In this document: piece by piece, positions 53,570-62,986 of the stretch | How positions within the stretch are numbered: the first letter of the stretch is position 1 | Layout of the letters: each line of letters opens with the position of its first letter | Source: Tellurirhabdus bombi | GTDB lineage: Bacteria > Bacteroidota > Bacteroidia > Cytophagales > Spirosomataceae | Reading direction: 5' to 3' | NCBI RefSeq assembly: GCF_021484805.1 | Contig: NZ_CP090557.1 | Coordinates: 1,414,501 to 1,478,500, forward strand | Length of the DNA: 64,000 nt | Notes under the pieces: model-generated | The model's input: only the letters and a program-made list of their open reading frames with translations | Told to the model about the DNA's origin: nothing | Database searches by the model: none | Translations under genes and position numbers: made by a program

Positions 53570-54260
53570 TTGTTATAATCCCAATCGATTGTGCTCCGGC
53601 AGCTAGTAAAGCTGTAGCGCAGGCTTCTAAAGTTGCACCCGTGGTTAAGACGTCGTCAACGAGCAGGATTCGTTTGTTTTGAACGCGAGCTTTATCTTTC
53701 ACACTAAATACTTGGCTTACGTTTTCCCAGCGGGATATTCGGTTCATTCCGGTCTGGCTAAGCGTGTACCGATTTCGTATCAGCGTATTATAACTCCAGG
53801 AGATACCAAGCATCTCTGATAGTCCTTTAGCAAACCAGTCGCTTTGATTGTAGCCTCTTTGCCGAAGACGGGTTGGGTGGAGAGGAACCCCAATAATCAG
53901 GTCAATGTCATGCTGTAGCATTCGCGCTTCGCGCAATTGATGACCGTACCAGTTGCCCATTAACAGGCCGACTTCTTTCTCGCCCCGGTATTTTAAGGCG
54001 TGTATAAGTTGCTGCACCTTGCCTTTTTTGGTGAAAAATAAGAACGAATAAACGAATTGAATAGGCACTTTGCCCGCGAAAAGAGTCAACTTCGAATTTA
54101 TAGCTTGTCGATGTTCACCTGTCTCGGGCAAACTTAATCGGCAGTTGGTGCAGACTAGTGGTTCACCAGCCTGCAAGCCATCTTTGCACAGCAGACATAG
54201 TTGCGGGAAAAGCAGGTCGAGAAAATGTTGCCATACTCTTCTGATTGGGCTAAGCGTCAT
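53553..54260 (-). CDS. ComF-family phosphoribosyltransferase-like protein
   Basis: Protein of 235 residues. N-terminal zinc-like cysteines Cys22, Cys25, Cys37 and Cys40 (LCLLC and VCTNC) form a ribbon. Then a family segment (FTKKGKVQQLIHALKYRGEKEVG, VPLHPTRLRQRGYNQSDWFAKGLSEML) and a PRPP-binding loop, VDDVLTTGATLEACATALLAAGA. ComF is linked to DNA uptake in Bacillus and Haemophilus, and relatives (GntX) to gluconate metabolism; the exact role here is unknown. It is single and overlaps a hairpin shared with gldJ. Confidence 0.9.
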   Translation of the reverse strand: MTLSPIRRVWQHFLDLLFPQLCLLCKDGLQAGEPLVCTNCRLSLPETGEHRQAINSKLTLFAGKVPIQFVYSFLFFTKKGKVQQLIHALKYRGEKEVGLLMGNWYGHQLREARMLQHDIDLIIGVPLHPTRLRQRGYNQSDWFAKGLSEMLGISWSYNTLIRNRYTLSQTGMNRISRWENVSQVFSVKDKARVQNKRILLVDDVLTTGATLEACATALLAAGAQSIGIITIAATR

Positions 54261-54421
54261 GATTATAGGCTTTTTTTGTGTATATTTAATTAGACGAATC
54301 TCCCCAGTACAAGTAATTGATACCTAGACAGTAATAGGTGCTATTTTTTAGCCAGATGTCGTAACATTACCGCTGGTAGATTGTCATTATATCAAGCAGT
54401 TTTTCGTTAGTAATTAATAGT

Positions 54422-54772
54422 ATGAATGATATTGAAATTGACCAGGAGTGGGAAGATGTGCTGGATTTTTTACAGCAATCGATTGGAAAGCGCCCTGCTG
54501 ATTTAAATAGTGTTTTGTTTTTGATTGGCGTTCAGGAGCTAGGGCGAGGAGCGATGTTTTTTACCAAAGAACAAAAGCAGGACCTAATGCATATCGCAAT
54601 TTGCAAAGTATTGAGTCTTTCTGGCTACTATGAGTTAGAAGGAATTGACCAGGATGGCTGGCCCCACTGGAAATTAACCGAGAAGCTTCCTCACGTCGAT
54701 TTATTAACTCAGGAGAAACTTTTGAAAATTCATGTTGTCAATTATTTCAAAGAGCTAGCGGGCGTCTCATAG
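54422..54772 (+). CDS. Small conserved-looking hypothetical protein
   Basis: Cytoplasmic protein of 116 residues that I do not recognise. It is acidic at the N-terminus (MNDIEIDQEWEDVLDFLQQSIGKRPADLNSVLFLIGVQELGRG), probably all-helical, with a Trp-rich segment (GIDQDGWPHWKLTEKLP) in the second half. It lies 54 bp upstream of the DUF4175 gene on the same strand, so the two may be cotranscribed. The regular protein composition and the absence of competing frames support a real gene. Confidence 0.75.
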   Translation: MNDIEIDQEWEDVLDFLQQSIGKRPADLNSVLFLIGVQELGRGAMFFTKEQKQDLMHIAICKVLSLSGYYELEGIDQDGWPHWKLTEKLPHVDLLTQEKLLKIHVVNYFKELAGVS

Positions 54773-54825
54773 CGCTTCGTTTTCTAATCGTGGTTTGATT
54801 TGGCAGTTGTTAACCCTATCCCTGT

Positions 54826-57800
54826 ATGCAGACCAATAATTCAATCCAGACGCTTTTATCGCGCGTTGAAGAATACAAGAAAAAATACTACCTGAATCAA
54901 CTGGCTAAGGGAGCGATTTTCTTTTTGGCGTTTACTCTTTGTATTTACTTATTTACCAATACAGCTGAATATTTTGGTCGCTTCGGTTCTCCCGTGCGTG
55001 GGGCGCTGTTTTTTGGTTCATTGGCTATTCTGGCGGCTGGCTTGTATTACTGGATCATCAATCCGCTGATTCACTTATATGGCCTGAAGCGGCAGCTTTC
55101 TGATGAAGAAGCGGCCCAGCAGATCGGGCAGTATTTTCCAGAGGTAGGGGATAAGTTACTAAACACGCTCCAACTCAGCGCGATTACTCAACAGCAAACC
55201 GATTTGTTGCAGGCTAGCCTAAGCCAACGCTCCAACCAGCTCTTGATTGTACGCTTTGCGGATGCCATTCACATTGAGAAAAACCGGCGTTTTCTCAAAT
55301 TTGTTGTGATCCCAGCTGCTGTCATTGGCATGATTTTGATGTTTTATCCAACCCTATTGACTAGCTCGTCCAAGCGCATTGTGCAGTATGATGAGGAGTT
55401 TGCGGAGGAAGCGCCATTTCAGTTTGCCATTCAGAACAAGACGTTACAGGCATTTCGCAATGAGGATTTCACTTTAGATTTAAAGCTTTCCGGGAATTCT
55501 TTACCCGAGAACGTTTATCTTGTTTCCAATAAAACGCGATTTAAACTTAGTGAAACAGGTAAGGGTCAATATGCATACACCTTTGATAATGTGCAGCGAG
55601 ACGTTCCTTTTTACTTTGAAGCATCTGGTTATAAGTCAGCTGGTTATAAGCTAAATATAATTGAACGCCCCGGACTGCTGTCTTTTGACGTGAGCTTGGT
55701 CTATCCTGCTTATTTGAATAAACCATCCGAGCAACTCTCCAACGTAGGGAACCTACTTGTTCCAGAAGGAACGACGGTTACCTGGCGATTTGCTGCTTCT
55801 AACACAGATTCTATTCGCATAAAATTCAGCGACGAAGCGAGTAATCGCTTTGCTGATAAGCAGTCTTCTGACGAATTTGAAGTAAGTCGGATGGTAAAGC
55901 GCTCTTCGCTTTATTCTGTTTTTCTGAAAAATAAAGTGGCCGGAAATCGGGATAATATCCAGTATAGTGTGAATGTAGTGCCTGATAAGTTCCCTCAAGT
56001 TTCGCTCGAGAACTTCCGTGATACGACCTTTTTCAACTATGTCATGCTGGGTGGTACCATTACAGATGACTATGGCTTTTCAAACTTAAAGGTACAGTAC
56101 AAGGTAATTCGCGCCGGCCAGCCTGCGCCGGAGCGTTTTCAGGCACGGGCCGTTCCGTTCAACAAATCAGCGGCTACCCAGAATTTTTACTACCAGTGGA
56201 ATCTGGATACCCTCAAGATGCAGCCTGGCGACCGTCTGGAATACTTTGTTCAAGTTTGGGATAACGATGCAGTTAACGGATTTAAGAGCGGACGATCCAC
56301 TTTTGCGCAGTTTGCCGTCCCTGACAAGGATAAACTAGAGCAGGATGCGAATAAATCTGCAGAGCAAACAGAAAAGCAGATGGATAAAACGCTGGCAAAA
56401 ACACAGCAATTAAAGCGTGATTTGAATGCGTTAGAAAACCGTCTACAAACGAAAAAGAACCTCGATTTTCAAGATAAAAAGCAAGCAGAAGACCTGATTA
56501 AAAAGCGGGAAGAGATTATGCAGGAGCTTAAGCAACTGCAAGAACAGAACCGCATTAATAACGAAAAGCAACAGCGGTTCAATAACCAGAATCCAGAAAT
56601 GATGCAGAAGTTTGAGCAATTGCAAAAACTGATGAATGAATTAATGGATCCTGAAACGCAAAAGCTTTATGACGAACTGAAGAAAATGCTTGAGCAAAAG
56701 CAGGATGATCGCATGATCGATATGCTGGACAAGCTAAAGAACAAAGAGAAGAACCTGGAAAAAGAACTTGAGCGCGCCTTAGAACTTTTCAAGCAATTGC
56801 AGCTGGAACAAAAGATGGAAAACGCCATCAAGGATTTGGATCAGCAGGCGGAAAAGCAGGAGAAATTGGCCGAGAAGACTGAGAAACAAACCAAGGGTAA
56901 CGAAAACAAAAATAACAAAGACGATAAATCAGCTAAGGACAATAAAGAAAACAAAGACAATAAGAACAATCAGGATAATAAAAACAATCAGGACAAAAAG
57001 GACGGTCAGGAAGATAAAAGTAATCAGGATAAAAAGGAGAGCAAGACGAATGAAGAGCTGAAAAAGCAGCAGGATGAACTGAAAAAGCAGTTCGAAAAGA
57101 CGAAAGAAGAACTGAAGAACCTGGAGAAAATGGCTGAAGAGATGAAAGATAATCAGAAGCCTGATACGCATGAAGAGCTCCAGCAGGACATCAGTAACCA
57201 GCAGGAGCAAAGCCAGCAGGAGCTCGAAAAAGAGCAGAATGATAAAGCGTCAAAAGCGCAGAAAAAAGCGGCTCAGCAAATGCGTAAGCTAAGTGAACAA
57301 TTGCAGCAGCAAATGCAATCGTCGGAAGAGGAAGAAATGTCGGAAAACATGGATGACCTCCGCGATATTCTGGAAAACTTACTAACGCTTTCCCACGACC
57401 AAGAACGCGTAATGAAGGATTTTAGAGGCGTTTCTTTGCAAGACCCACGCTTTATTAAGCTGGCACAAGAGCAACTCAAACTGCAAGATGATGCAAAAAT
57501 TATTGAAGACAGTCTTTACGCTTTAGCTAAACGGGTTCTGCAAATTCAATCTTTTGTTACCAGAGAGCTAAATAGCATGAAGTCTTATATGGATGAAAGT
57601 GCTAAATACATTAAGGAGCGTCGGTTGAATACTGCAACGAGTAAGCAACAATTTGCCATGACTTCCATCAATAATTTGGCTCTGATGCTCAGTGATGTAT
57701 TTAAGCAGATGCAACAGCAAATGAGCCAGGCTTCACAGTCAGGCACGGGTAAAGGCAAAAGCAAGAAGAAAGGCTCGGGAAATAAGCCAAGCATGAGCAA

Positions 57801-58293
57801 AATGCAGCAAGAGATGAATGAACGCATGAAGCAAATGACGCAAGGCGGAAAAGGAGGACGAGGCTTATCCGAGGAGCTTTCGCGCTTGGCCGCTGAGCAG
57901 GCCATGATTCGTAAGATGCTAAAGGAAATTCAGGATGCCCAGAAAGGAACCGAGATGGGCAAAAAGATGAATGGTGAACTCCAGGAGTTAATGGAAAAAA
58001 TGGACGAAACGGAAACTGATCTTGTTAATAAACGAGTGAATCAGAAGACACTAAATCGGCAGCAAGATGTTTTAACCCGTCTCTTGGAATCTGAAAAAGC
58101 CATGAAGGAGCAGGAAGAAGACATGCAGCGGAAATCAGAAACGGCCAAACCAGTTTTCCGTAAACCTCCTCCGCAGTTCGAAAATTTAGTTAAAGATCGC
58201 CAGCGGCAGGTTGAACTTCTGCGTTCTGTCCCGCCTAGTTTGACGCCGTTTTACAAACGAGAGGTTGATTCATATCTGAAAAAGTTACGGTAA
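54826..58293 (+). CDS. DUF4175 family membrane-anchored coiled-coil protein
   Basis: Protein of 1155 residues. Two N-terminal membrane helices (LAKGAIFFLAFTLCIYLFTN and ALFFGSLAILAAGLYYWII), then an acidic soluble part with QIGQYFPEVGDKLLNTLQL, a third helix (FVVIPAAVIGMILMFYPTLL), and beta-rich, Ig-like repeats to about residue 500. From about 505 on it is long coiled coil, broken by a Lys/Asn/Asp/Gln-rich low-complexity stretch (about 685-745), and ends with basic repeats (MSKMQQEMNERMKQMTQ). The family is known in Bacteroidota and Alphaproteobacteria; the function is unknown. It is closed by a terminator before mnmG. Confidence 0.88.
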   Translation: MQTNNSIQTLLSRVEEYKKKYYLNQLAKGAIFFLAFTLCIYLFTNTAEYFGRFGSPVRGALFFGSLAILAAGLYYWIINPLIHLYGLKRQLSDEEAAQQIGQYFPEVGDKLLNTLQLSAITQQQTDLLQASLSQRSNQLLIVRFADAIHIEKNRRFLKFVVIPAAVIGMILMFYPTLLTSSSKRIVQYDEEFAEEAPFQFAIQNKTLQAFRNEDFTLDLKLSGNSLPENVYLVSNKTRFKLSETGKGQYAYTFDNVQRDVPFYFEASGYKSAGYKLNIIERPGLLSFDVSLVYPAYLNKPSEQLSNVGNLLVPEGTTVTWRFAASNTDSIRIKFSDEASNRFADKQSSDEFEVSRMVKRSSLYSVFLKNKVAGNRDNIQYSVNVVPDKFPQVSLENFRDTTFFNYVMLGGTITDDYGFSNLKVQYKVIRAGQPAPERFQARAVPFNKSAATQNFYYQWNLDTLKMQPGDRLEYFVQVWDNDAVNGFKSGRSTFAQFAVPDKDKLEQDANKSAEQTEKQMDKTLAKTQQLKRDLNALENRLQTKKNLDFQDKKQAEDLIKKREEIMQELKQLQEQNRINNEKQQRFNNQNPEMMQKFEQLQKLMNELMDPETQKLYDELKKMLEQKQDDRMIDMLDKLKNKEKNLEKELERALELFKQLQLEQKMENAIKDLDQQAEKQEKLAEKTEKQTKGNENKNNKDDKSAKDNKENKDNKNNQDNKNNQDKKDGQEDKSNQDKKESKTNEELKKQQDELKKQFEKTKEELKNLEKMAEEMKDNQKPDTHEELQQDISNQQEQSQQELEKEQNDKASKAQKKAAQQMRKLSEQLQQQMQSSEEEEMSENMDDLRDILENLLTLSHDQERVMKDFRGVSLQDPRFIKLAQEQLKLQDDAKIIEDSLYALAKRVLQIQSFVTRELNSMKSYMDESAKYIKERRLNTATSKQQFAMTSINNLALMLSDVFKQMQQQMSQASQSGTGKGKSKKKGSGNKPSMSKMQQEMNERMKQMTQGGKGGRGLSEELSRLAAEQAMIRKMLKEIQDAQKGTEMGKKMNGELQELMEKMDETETDLVNKRVNQKTLNRQQDVLTRLLESEKAMKEQEEDMQRKSETAKPVFRKPPPQFENLVKDRQRQVELLRSVPPSLTPFYKREVDSYLKKLR

Positions 58294-58295
58294 CG

Positions 58296-58319
58296 AAAGG
58301 GGCTTACGCCCCTTTTTTT
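58296..58319 (+). terminator. Terminator of the DUF4175 gene
   Basis: Perfect 8-bp stem, arms 58296-58303 and 58308-58315, with a 4-base loop, followed by a T7 run ending at 58319. Confidence 0.9.
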
Positions 58320-58378
58320 ATATGAATCATTTCCTGAAATCGTTTGTTATTCACACACTTCAATCCTTTTTTATGTAC

Positions 58379-58386
58379 TACTTTTG
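58379..58386 (+). promoter_or_regulatory. Bacteroidota-type -7 box upstream of mnmG
   Basis: TACTTTTG, an exact TAnnTTTG match, 88 bases before the mnmG ATG. A TTTG occurs further upstream but at too great a distance for a normal -33. Confidence 0.4.
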
Positions 58387-58422
58387 CGTCTGTTTTTGGT
58401 AAAAGTTTTACAATCGTGAAAA

Positions 58423-58438
58423 GTTTCCACGTGGAACG
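58423..58438. other. parS-like centromere site
   Basis: GTTTCCACGTGGAACG matches the ParB site consensus TGTTCCACGTGGAACA at 13 of 16 positions (mismatches at the first two bases and the last). The core TTCCACGTGGAA (58425-58436) is a perfect palindrome. It sits in the leader of mnmG. I found no second copy with matching flanks in this window. Confidence 0.7.
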
Positions 58439-58473
58439 TTTTACAAAAATTAACAAATCGAATCGCGTTTATC

Positions 58474-60336
58474 ATGTTTGAACAATATGATGTAATTGTA
58501 GTAGGAGCCGGACATGCTGGTTGCGAAGCGGCTACGGCCGCAGCCAATATGGGGTCATCGGTACTACTGATTACAATGAATATGCAGACCATTGCCCAGA
58601 TGTCATGTAATCCAGCTATGGGTGGTGTAGCCAAAGGACAAATCGTGCGGGAGATTGATGCTCTTGGTGGGCAGTCCGGAATTATTAGTGATAAATCAAT
58701 GATTCAGTTCCGGATGCTTAATCGTTCCAAAGGACCAGCTATGTGGAGTCCAAGGTGCCAAAGTGACCGAATGCTATTTGCAGCCGAATGGCGCCAGACT
58801 CTGGAACAAACAGCTAATGTGGACATATGGCAGGATAGCGCAACTGAAGTGCTGGTTAAAGAAGGACGAGTACTAGGCGTAAAGACAAGCATGGGCCTTG
58901 AAATTCGGTCTAAAGCTGTGGTTTTAACGAATGGTACCTTCCTGAACGGTAGAATTTTCATTGGTGAAAAAATATTTGGAGGTGGGCGTACAGCGGAAAA
59001 AGCCGCCACTGGTCTAACGGAGCAACTCATTTCGTTAGGCTTTGAATCAGGTCGCATGAAAACAGGAACGCCGCCGCGCGTCGATGGCCGGAGCCTGAAC
59101 TATGCTAAGATGGAAGAGCAGTTGGGAGATGAGCAGCCGAGTAAGTTTTCTTACCTGGATACCGCACCCCTTCAAAAACAACGAAGCTGCTGGATCACGT
59201 ATACGAACGAAGAAGTGCACGAAATTCTACGCACTGGCTTCGAAAAATCGCCCATGTTTACAGGCCGTATCAAAGGCTTAGGCCCGCGCTATTGCCCGTC
59301 TGTCGAAGATAAAATCAACCGTTTTGCGGATAAAGATCGCCACCAGATTTTTGTGGAGCCAGAAGGATGGGATACGGTAGAGGTCTATGTCAATGGCTTT
59401 TCAACTTCGTTGCCTGAAGACGTTCAATTCAAAGCGCTCAGAAAAATACAGGGCTTTGAAAATGCAAAAATGTTTCGTCCTGGCTATGCAGTTGAATACG
59501 ACTTTTTCCCCCCCACGCAGCTAAAGTCCACGCTGGAAACTCACCTGGTAGGCGGGTTGTTTTTTGCGGGTCAAATCAACGGAACTACGGGTTACGAAGA
59601 AGCAGCCTGCCAAGGCTTAATGGCTGGAATCAATGCGCATAACGTTACGCATGAGTTACCAGAATTTACCTTGAAGCGTTCTGAAGCGTATATTGGCGTT
59701 TTGATTGATGACCTTATCACCAAAGGCACTGAAGAACCGTACAGGATGTTTACCTCACGAGCGGAATACCGCACGCTGCTTCGGCAGGACAACGCTGATC
59801 TTCGGCTAACAGAAAAGGGCTACGGAATTGGACTGGCAAGCCAGGAACGTTATGATCGAATGGTAGAAAAGAAAGCCCAAATAACATCTATCCTTGGTGA
59901 GATAAAGCAGATGCGGGTTTTACCGGAAGAGGTTAATGGCTTGCTTGAATCCTTTGGAAAAGCACCGCTGCGTGAAAAAACATCCGTGTATAATTTGTTG
60001 AAACGCCCGGAAATTAGCTTTGATGAATTACCCCTGGTTAGTAAATCCGTAGCTGATTACTTGCAAAATTTCGACAAGGAAGCCGTTGAGGAAGCAATCA
60101 TTTCGGTGAAGTATGAGAGCTATGTGGAGAAAGAACAGCTAAATGTGGAAAAGATGGAGAAGCTGGAAAACCTGTCCATTCATCCAGAATTTGACTATAA
60201 TCGACTGGCTGCCCTTTCACACGAAGGGCGGGAAAAACTGAAAAGAATGCGTCCCCAAACAATTGGACAAGCTTCCCGAATCAGTGGAGTTAGCCCTTCC
60301 GATATTTCCATTCTGATGGTATACTTAGGCCGATAA
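58474..60336 (+). CDS. mnmG: tRNA uridine-5-carboxymethylaminomethyl modification enzyme MnmG (GidA)
   Basis: FAD enzyme that with MnmE modifies U34 of tRNAs. It has 620 residues, the normal length. FAD motif VVGAGHAGCEAATAAANMG (residues 9-27), then MSCNPAMGGVAKGQIVREIDALGG, MLNRSKGPAMWSPRCQSDR (the conserved catalytic Cys region), GTFLNGRIFIGE, GRMKTGTPPRVDGRS, RPGYAVEYDFFPP and GQINGTTGYEEAACQGLMAGINA. The C-terminal helical domain that binds MnmE and tRNA is complete (YESYVEKEQLNVEKMEKLE, IGQASRISGVSPSDISILMVYL). In many bacteria gidA borders oriC, and here DnaA boxes lie about 2.6 kb downstream. The next gene starts 2 bp after the stop. Confidence 0.98.
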   Translation: MFEQYDVIVVGAGHAGCEAATAAANMGSSVLLITMNMQTIAQMSCNPAMGGVAKGQIVREIDALGGQSGIISDKSMIQFRMLNRSKGPAMWSPRCQSDRMLFAAEWRQTLEQTANVDIWQDSATEVLVKEGRVLGVKTSMGLEIRSKAVVLTNGTFLNGRIFIGEKIFGGGRTAEKAATGLTEQLISLGFESGRMKTGTPPRVDGRSLNYAKMEEQLGDEQPSKFSYLDTAPLQKQRSCWITYTNEEVHEILRTGFEKSPMFTGRIKGLGPRYCPSVEDKINRFADKDRHQIFVEPEGWDTVEVYVNGFSTSLPEDVQFKALRKIQGFENAKMFRPGYAVEYDFFPPTQLKSTLETHLVGGLFFAGQINGTTGYEEAACQGLMAGINAHNVTHELPEFTLKRSEAYIGVLIDDLITKGTEEPYRMFTSRAEYRTLLRQDNADLRLTEKGYGIGLASQERYDRMVEKKAQITSILGEIKQMRVLPEEVNGLLESFGKAPLREKTSVYNLLKRPEISFDELPLVSKSVADYLQNFDKEAVEEAIISVKYESYVEKEQLNVEKMEKLENLSIHPEFDYNRLAALSHEGREKLKRMRPQTIGQASRISGVSPSDISILMVYLGR

Positions 60337-60337
60337 C

Positions 60338-61228
60338 ATGACCCTTGAACGCGTAACAACTTGCCCGGTTTGTGGCTCAACTAATTTTTCTGATTGGACT
60401 GCCTGTCAAGATAACCTGGTTTCTGGAGAAACTTTCACGATTCAGCAGTGTAATGAATGCAAGTTCAAACTGACGAATCCTCGTCCAGACGCAGCTTCCA
60501 TTGGTCGTTATTACGAATCTGATCAGTACATTTCACACAGTGATACCAAGGAAGGATTACTGAGCCGTCTGTATCATTCCGTGCGCAAGATAACCTTGCA
60601 GCAGAAAGTAGATCTTATCAACAGTCTCCAGCCCAACAAAGGCAGACTGCTCGATATCGGTTGTGGTTCGGGCTATTTTGTGGCGGCCAGTCAGAAGGCA
60701 GGCTGGGAGATCGCTGGCATGGAGCCGGATACCAACGCACGGGCGCAGGCTACGCAGCGAACAGGAAAAAAAATCGCTTCTTCTATTGATGAATTAGCAG
60801 CCGAAAAACCATTTGACGTGATTACTCTTTGGCACGTTTTGGAGCACGTTCATGACTTGCCAACAACGATGAGTTGGCTACGCGACCACAGCAAAAAAGG
60901 AAGCAACCTGGTTATCGCAGTTCCAAATTACCTTTCCTGGGATTCAAAACAATACAACCAGCAATGGGCAGCTTATGACGTTCCTCGCCATCTTTATCAT
61001 TTTGCTCCCGATACCCTGAAGAAGTTACTTTCCAAATATGGCTTTCAGGTAAATGAACAGCGGCCTATGCTCTTCGATGCCTTTTACGTCAACCTCCTTA
61101 GTACAAAATACCGGGACGGAAAATCAGCTTATTTTGAAAGTTTTTGGAATGGGATACGTTCTAACTGGGATGCTTATCAAAATGGCGGTAATTATTCGAG
61201 CCTGATTTATGTCGCTCAGGTGAAATAA
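60338..61228 (+). CDS. SAM-dependent methyltransferase with N-terminal zinc ribbon
   Basis: Class I methyltransferase of 296 residues. A zinc ribbon precedes it: Cys9, Cys12, Cys38, Cys41 (CPVC and CNEC). SAM motif I is LLDIGCGSGYF (105-115), with an acidic residue in GMEPD at the end of the second strand, and post-motif LWHVLEHVHDLP. The substrate is unknown; similar zinc-ribbon methyltransferases act on sugars or lipids in polysaccharide clusters. It starts 2 bp after the mnmG stop, so it is certainly cotranscribed with mnmG. Confidence 0.9.
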   Translation: MTLERVTTCPVCGSTNFSDWTACQDNLVSGETFTIQQCNECKFKLTNPRPDAASIGRYYESDQYISHSDTKEGLLSRLYHSVRKITLQQKVDLINSLQPNKGRLLDIGCGSGYFVAASQKAGWEIAGMEPDTNARAQATQRTGKKIASSIDELAAEKPFDVITLWHVLEHVHDLPTTMSWLRDHSKKGSNLVIAVPNYLSWDSKQYNQQWAAYDVPRHLYHFAPDTLKKLLSKYGFQVNEQRPMLFDAFYVNLLSTKYRDGKSAYFESFWNGIRSNWDAYQNGGNYSSLIYVAQVK

Positions 61229-61244
61229 TCTATCAATTACTAAC

Positions 61245-61275
61245 GCCCTGGATAGTCATTATTCAGGGCTTTTTT
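61245..61275 (+). terminator. Terminator of the mnmG operon
   Basis: A 6-bp GC stem (arms 61245-61250 and 61264-61269), extended by inner pairs including one G-U, followed by T6 (61270-61275). It ends 9 bp before the next ATG. Confidence 0.75.
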
Positions 61276-61283
61276 ATGTATCG

Positions 61284-62885
61284 ATGAAATCGACTCTCTA
61301 CGTCCTAAGTATACTCCTTATTTTATTAAACGCCTGTTCGCAAGTTGTTCCACCCATTGGCGGAAAGAAAGACACGCTGGCGCCCGTTCTGTTGAAAAGT
61401 ACACCTGTCAACAAACAGAAAAATTTTACGGGTCAAACCATTGAACTCTTCTTTAACGAAGAAATCAAGTTGGACAATCCCAATCAAAAAATTCTGATTA
61501 CGCCCCAACCCGAAGAAACGTTCAAAGCAAAGGCACGTCCCACAAGTCTGCGACTTACTTTTAGTAAGCCTTTTCAAGAAAATACTACCTACACTTTTAA
61601 CTTCACTGATGCAGTTAAGGACGTAAACGAGAGTAATCCTGCCGTAAATCTGAAGATCGTTTTTAGTACCGGTAACTTAATTGATTCCTTAAGAGTGGGA
61701 GGCAAAGTAACCGATTTACAAACAGGGCAGCCCGTGCTGAATACGCTGGTCGGATTGTATACTCCCTCTGATACACTGACCCCCGTCAAAATAAAACCTT
61801 ACTATTTTACGCGCACAGATACAGCCGGTAACTTTGCCATCGAGAACATCCGCTCGGGCACTTACAAAGTGTATGCCTTCGACGATAAAAATCTTAATCT
61901 GTTGTTGAATGCCGGAGTCGAACGTGTCGCTTTTGTTCAGGATACAATTACGGTCAACCAGAACATCGATACGCTAAAGCTGGCTTTGTTTACTTATTAT
62001 AATACGCCTCCCCGTGTCGTTCGAACTGAGCAGCGTTCCAGTACCTACACCCTGATTTTTGATCGGGGTTTAAAGACCGTCTCAACCCGTTTTGAGAATG
62101 TAAAAGATAGCATCCCTTCCTTTTTGCGTACTCCTAGCGAGTTAACCTTTTTTAATACGCAGACCTCTACCGATACAATCCGTGTGCAAATTGCCGCCGC
62201 CGATTCGTTAAACAACACCGTTGACCTGAAGCAAAATATTCGTTTTCGTCAGGCCACTCGCCGGGAAGCCTCCACTCCTCTGGAAATAACATCCCGCCCA
62301 GCTAACAATGAAGATGTGGATCGTGATATGAATATTAGCTTGAGATTTTCCAAGCCGGTCTTGGCTATCAATCAGGATTCGCTCCGACTTTTTAGCGATA
62401 GTGCTAATCGAGAAACTTTAACAGAGGAGAACTTCCGGTGGTTGCCAGACCGTACAGAACTAACCATTACCAAGCGAATTTCAGCCAGGCGGGAAGTCCG
62501 ACTGCTTTTGGGGAAGGGCGCTTTCATGAGTGTCTTGGACGATTCTTCAGCTGCCGTGCGTTATATCCATCCCCTCCGAAATGTGGAAAACTACGGTACC
62601 TTAGGGGGCAAGATTATTACAAAGGCCACTAGCTTTATAATTGAATTACTCGATGAAAACTATAAGGTAATCGACCAGCAATTCAACAAAATCAACTACC
62701 GCTTCACCAATGTTAAGCCGGGCAAATACCGCCTTCGTGTCATCATAGATACGAATGAAAATGGTAAATGGGACAGCGGCAGCCTACCCGAAAACAAACT
62801 TCCCGAAGCCATTTTTCATCATCCCCTGATAGTGCCTGTCAAACTGAATTTCGACGTAGAAGGCATTGACATCAACGCTCAGTAA
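61284..62885 (+). CDS. Ig-like domain lipoprotein (Big_5 type)
   Basis: Exported protein of 533 residues with a lipoprotein signal (LSILLILLNACSQ, Cys18). A Big_5/SbsA-like Ig domain follows (about 25-125: PPIGGKKDTLAPVLLKSTPVNKQKNFTGQTIELFFNEEIKLDNP, TFNFTDAVKDVNESNPA), then a carboxypeptidase-regulatory-like domain (VGGKVTDLQTGQPVLNTLVGLYTPSD, GNFAIENIRSGTYKVYAFDD), a second Big_5-like part (EITSRPANNEDVDRDMNISLRFSKPV), and a C-terminal IIDTNENGKWDSGSLPENKLPE. The PPxGGxKD motif is common to Bacteroidota lipoproteins of this type. The function is unknown. It is the last gene before the DnaA-box region. Confidence 0.9.
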   Translation: MKSTLYVLSILLILLNACSQVVPPIGGKKDTLAPVLLKSTPVNKQKNFTGQTIELFFNEEIKLDNPNQKILITPQPEETFKAKARPTSLRLTFSKPFQENTTYTFNFTDAVKDVNESNPAVNLKIVFSTGNLIDSLRVGGKVTDLQTGQPVLNTLVGLYTPSDTLTPVKIKPYYFTRTDTAGNFAIENIRSGTYKVYAFDDKNLNLLLNAGVERVAFVQDTITVNQNIDTLKLALFTYYNTPPRVVRTEQRSSTYTLIFDRGLKTVSTRFENVKDSIPSFLRTPSELTFFNTQTSTDTIRVQIAAADSLNNTVDLKQNIRFRQATRREASTPLEITSRPANNEDVDRDMNISLRFSKPVLAINQDSLRLFSDSANRETLTEENFRWLPDRTELTITKRISARREVRLLLGKGAFMSVLDDSSAAVRYIHPLRNVENYGTLGGKIITKATSFIIELLDENYKVIDQQFNKINYRFTNVKPGKYRLRVIIDTNENGKWDSGSLPENKLPEAIFHHPLIVPVKLNFDVEGIDINAQ

Positions 62886-62943
62886 TCACACTCTTACTGC
62901 TTTTTCTTAGTTATCAACATTCTTCGTTTTCCATCCTTATAAC

Positions 62944-62986
62944 TACAGGTTGAAAACTCAGTTTTGCTGAGTGTGCTCAGCCTGTA
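62944..62986. repeat. Nested inverted repeats at the left edge of the DnaA-box region
   Basis: Outer 6-bp arms 62944-62949 and 62981-62986 (TACAGG/CCTGTA) enclose two alternative inner hairpins: 62956-62961 with 62967-62972, or GCTGAG 62966-62971 with CTCAGC 62976-62981. Could act as the transcriptional end of the upstream lipoprotein gene or an origin boundary structure. Confidence 0.4.

Noticed and set aside
57000-57060. Lys/Asn/Asp/Gln-rich tandem-like DNA in the DUF4175 gene as a CRISPR or VNTR array
   Set aside because: The units are irregular and in frame with a coiled-coil protein; no constant repeat-spacer layout.
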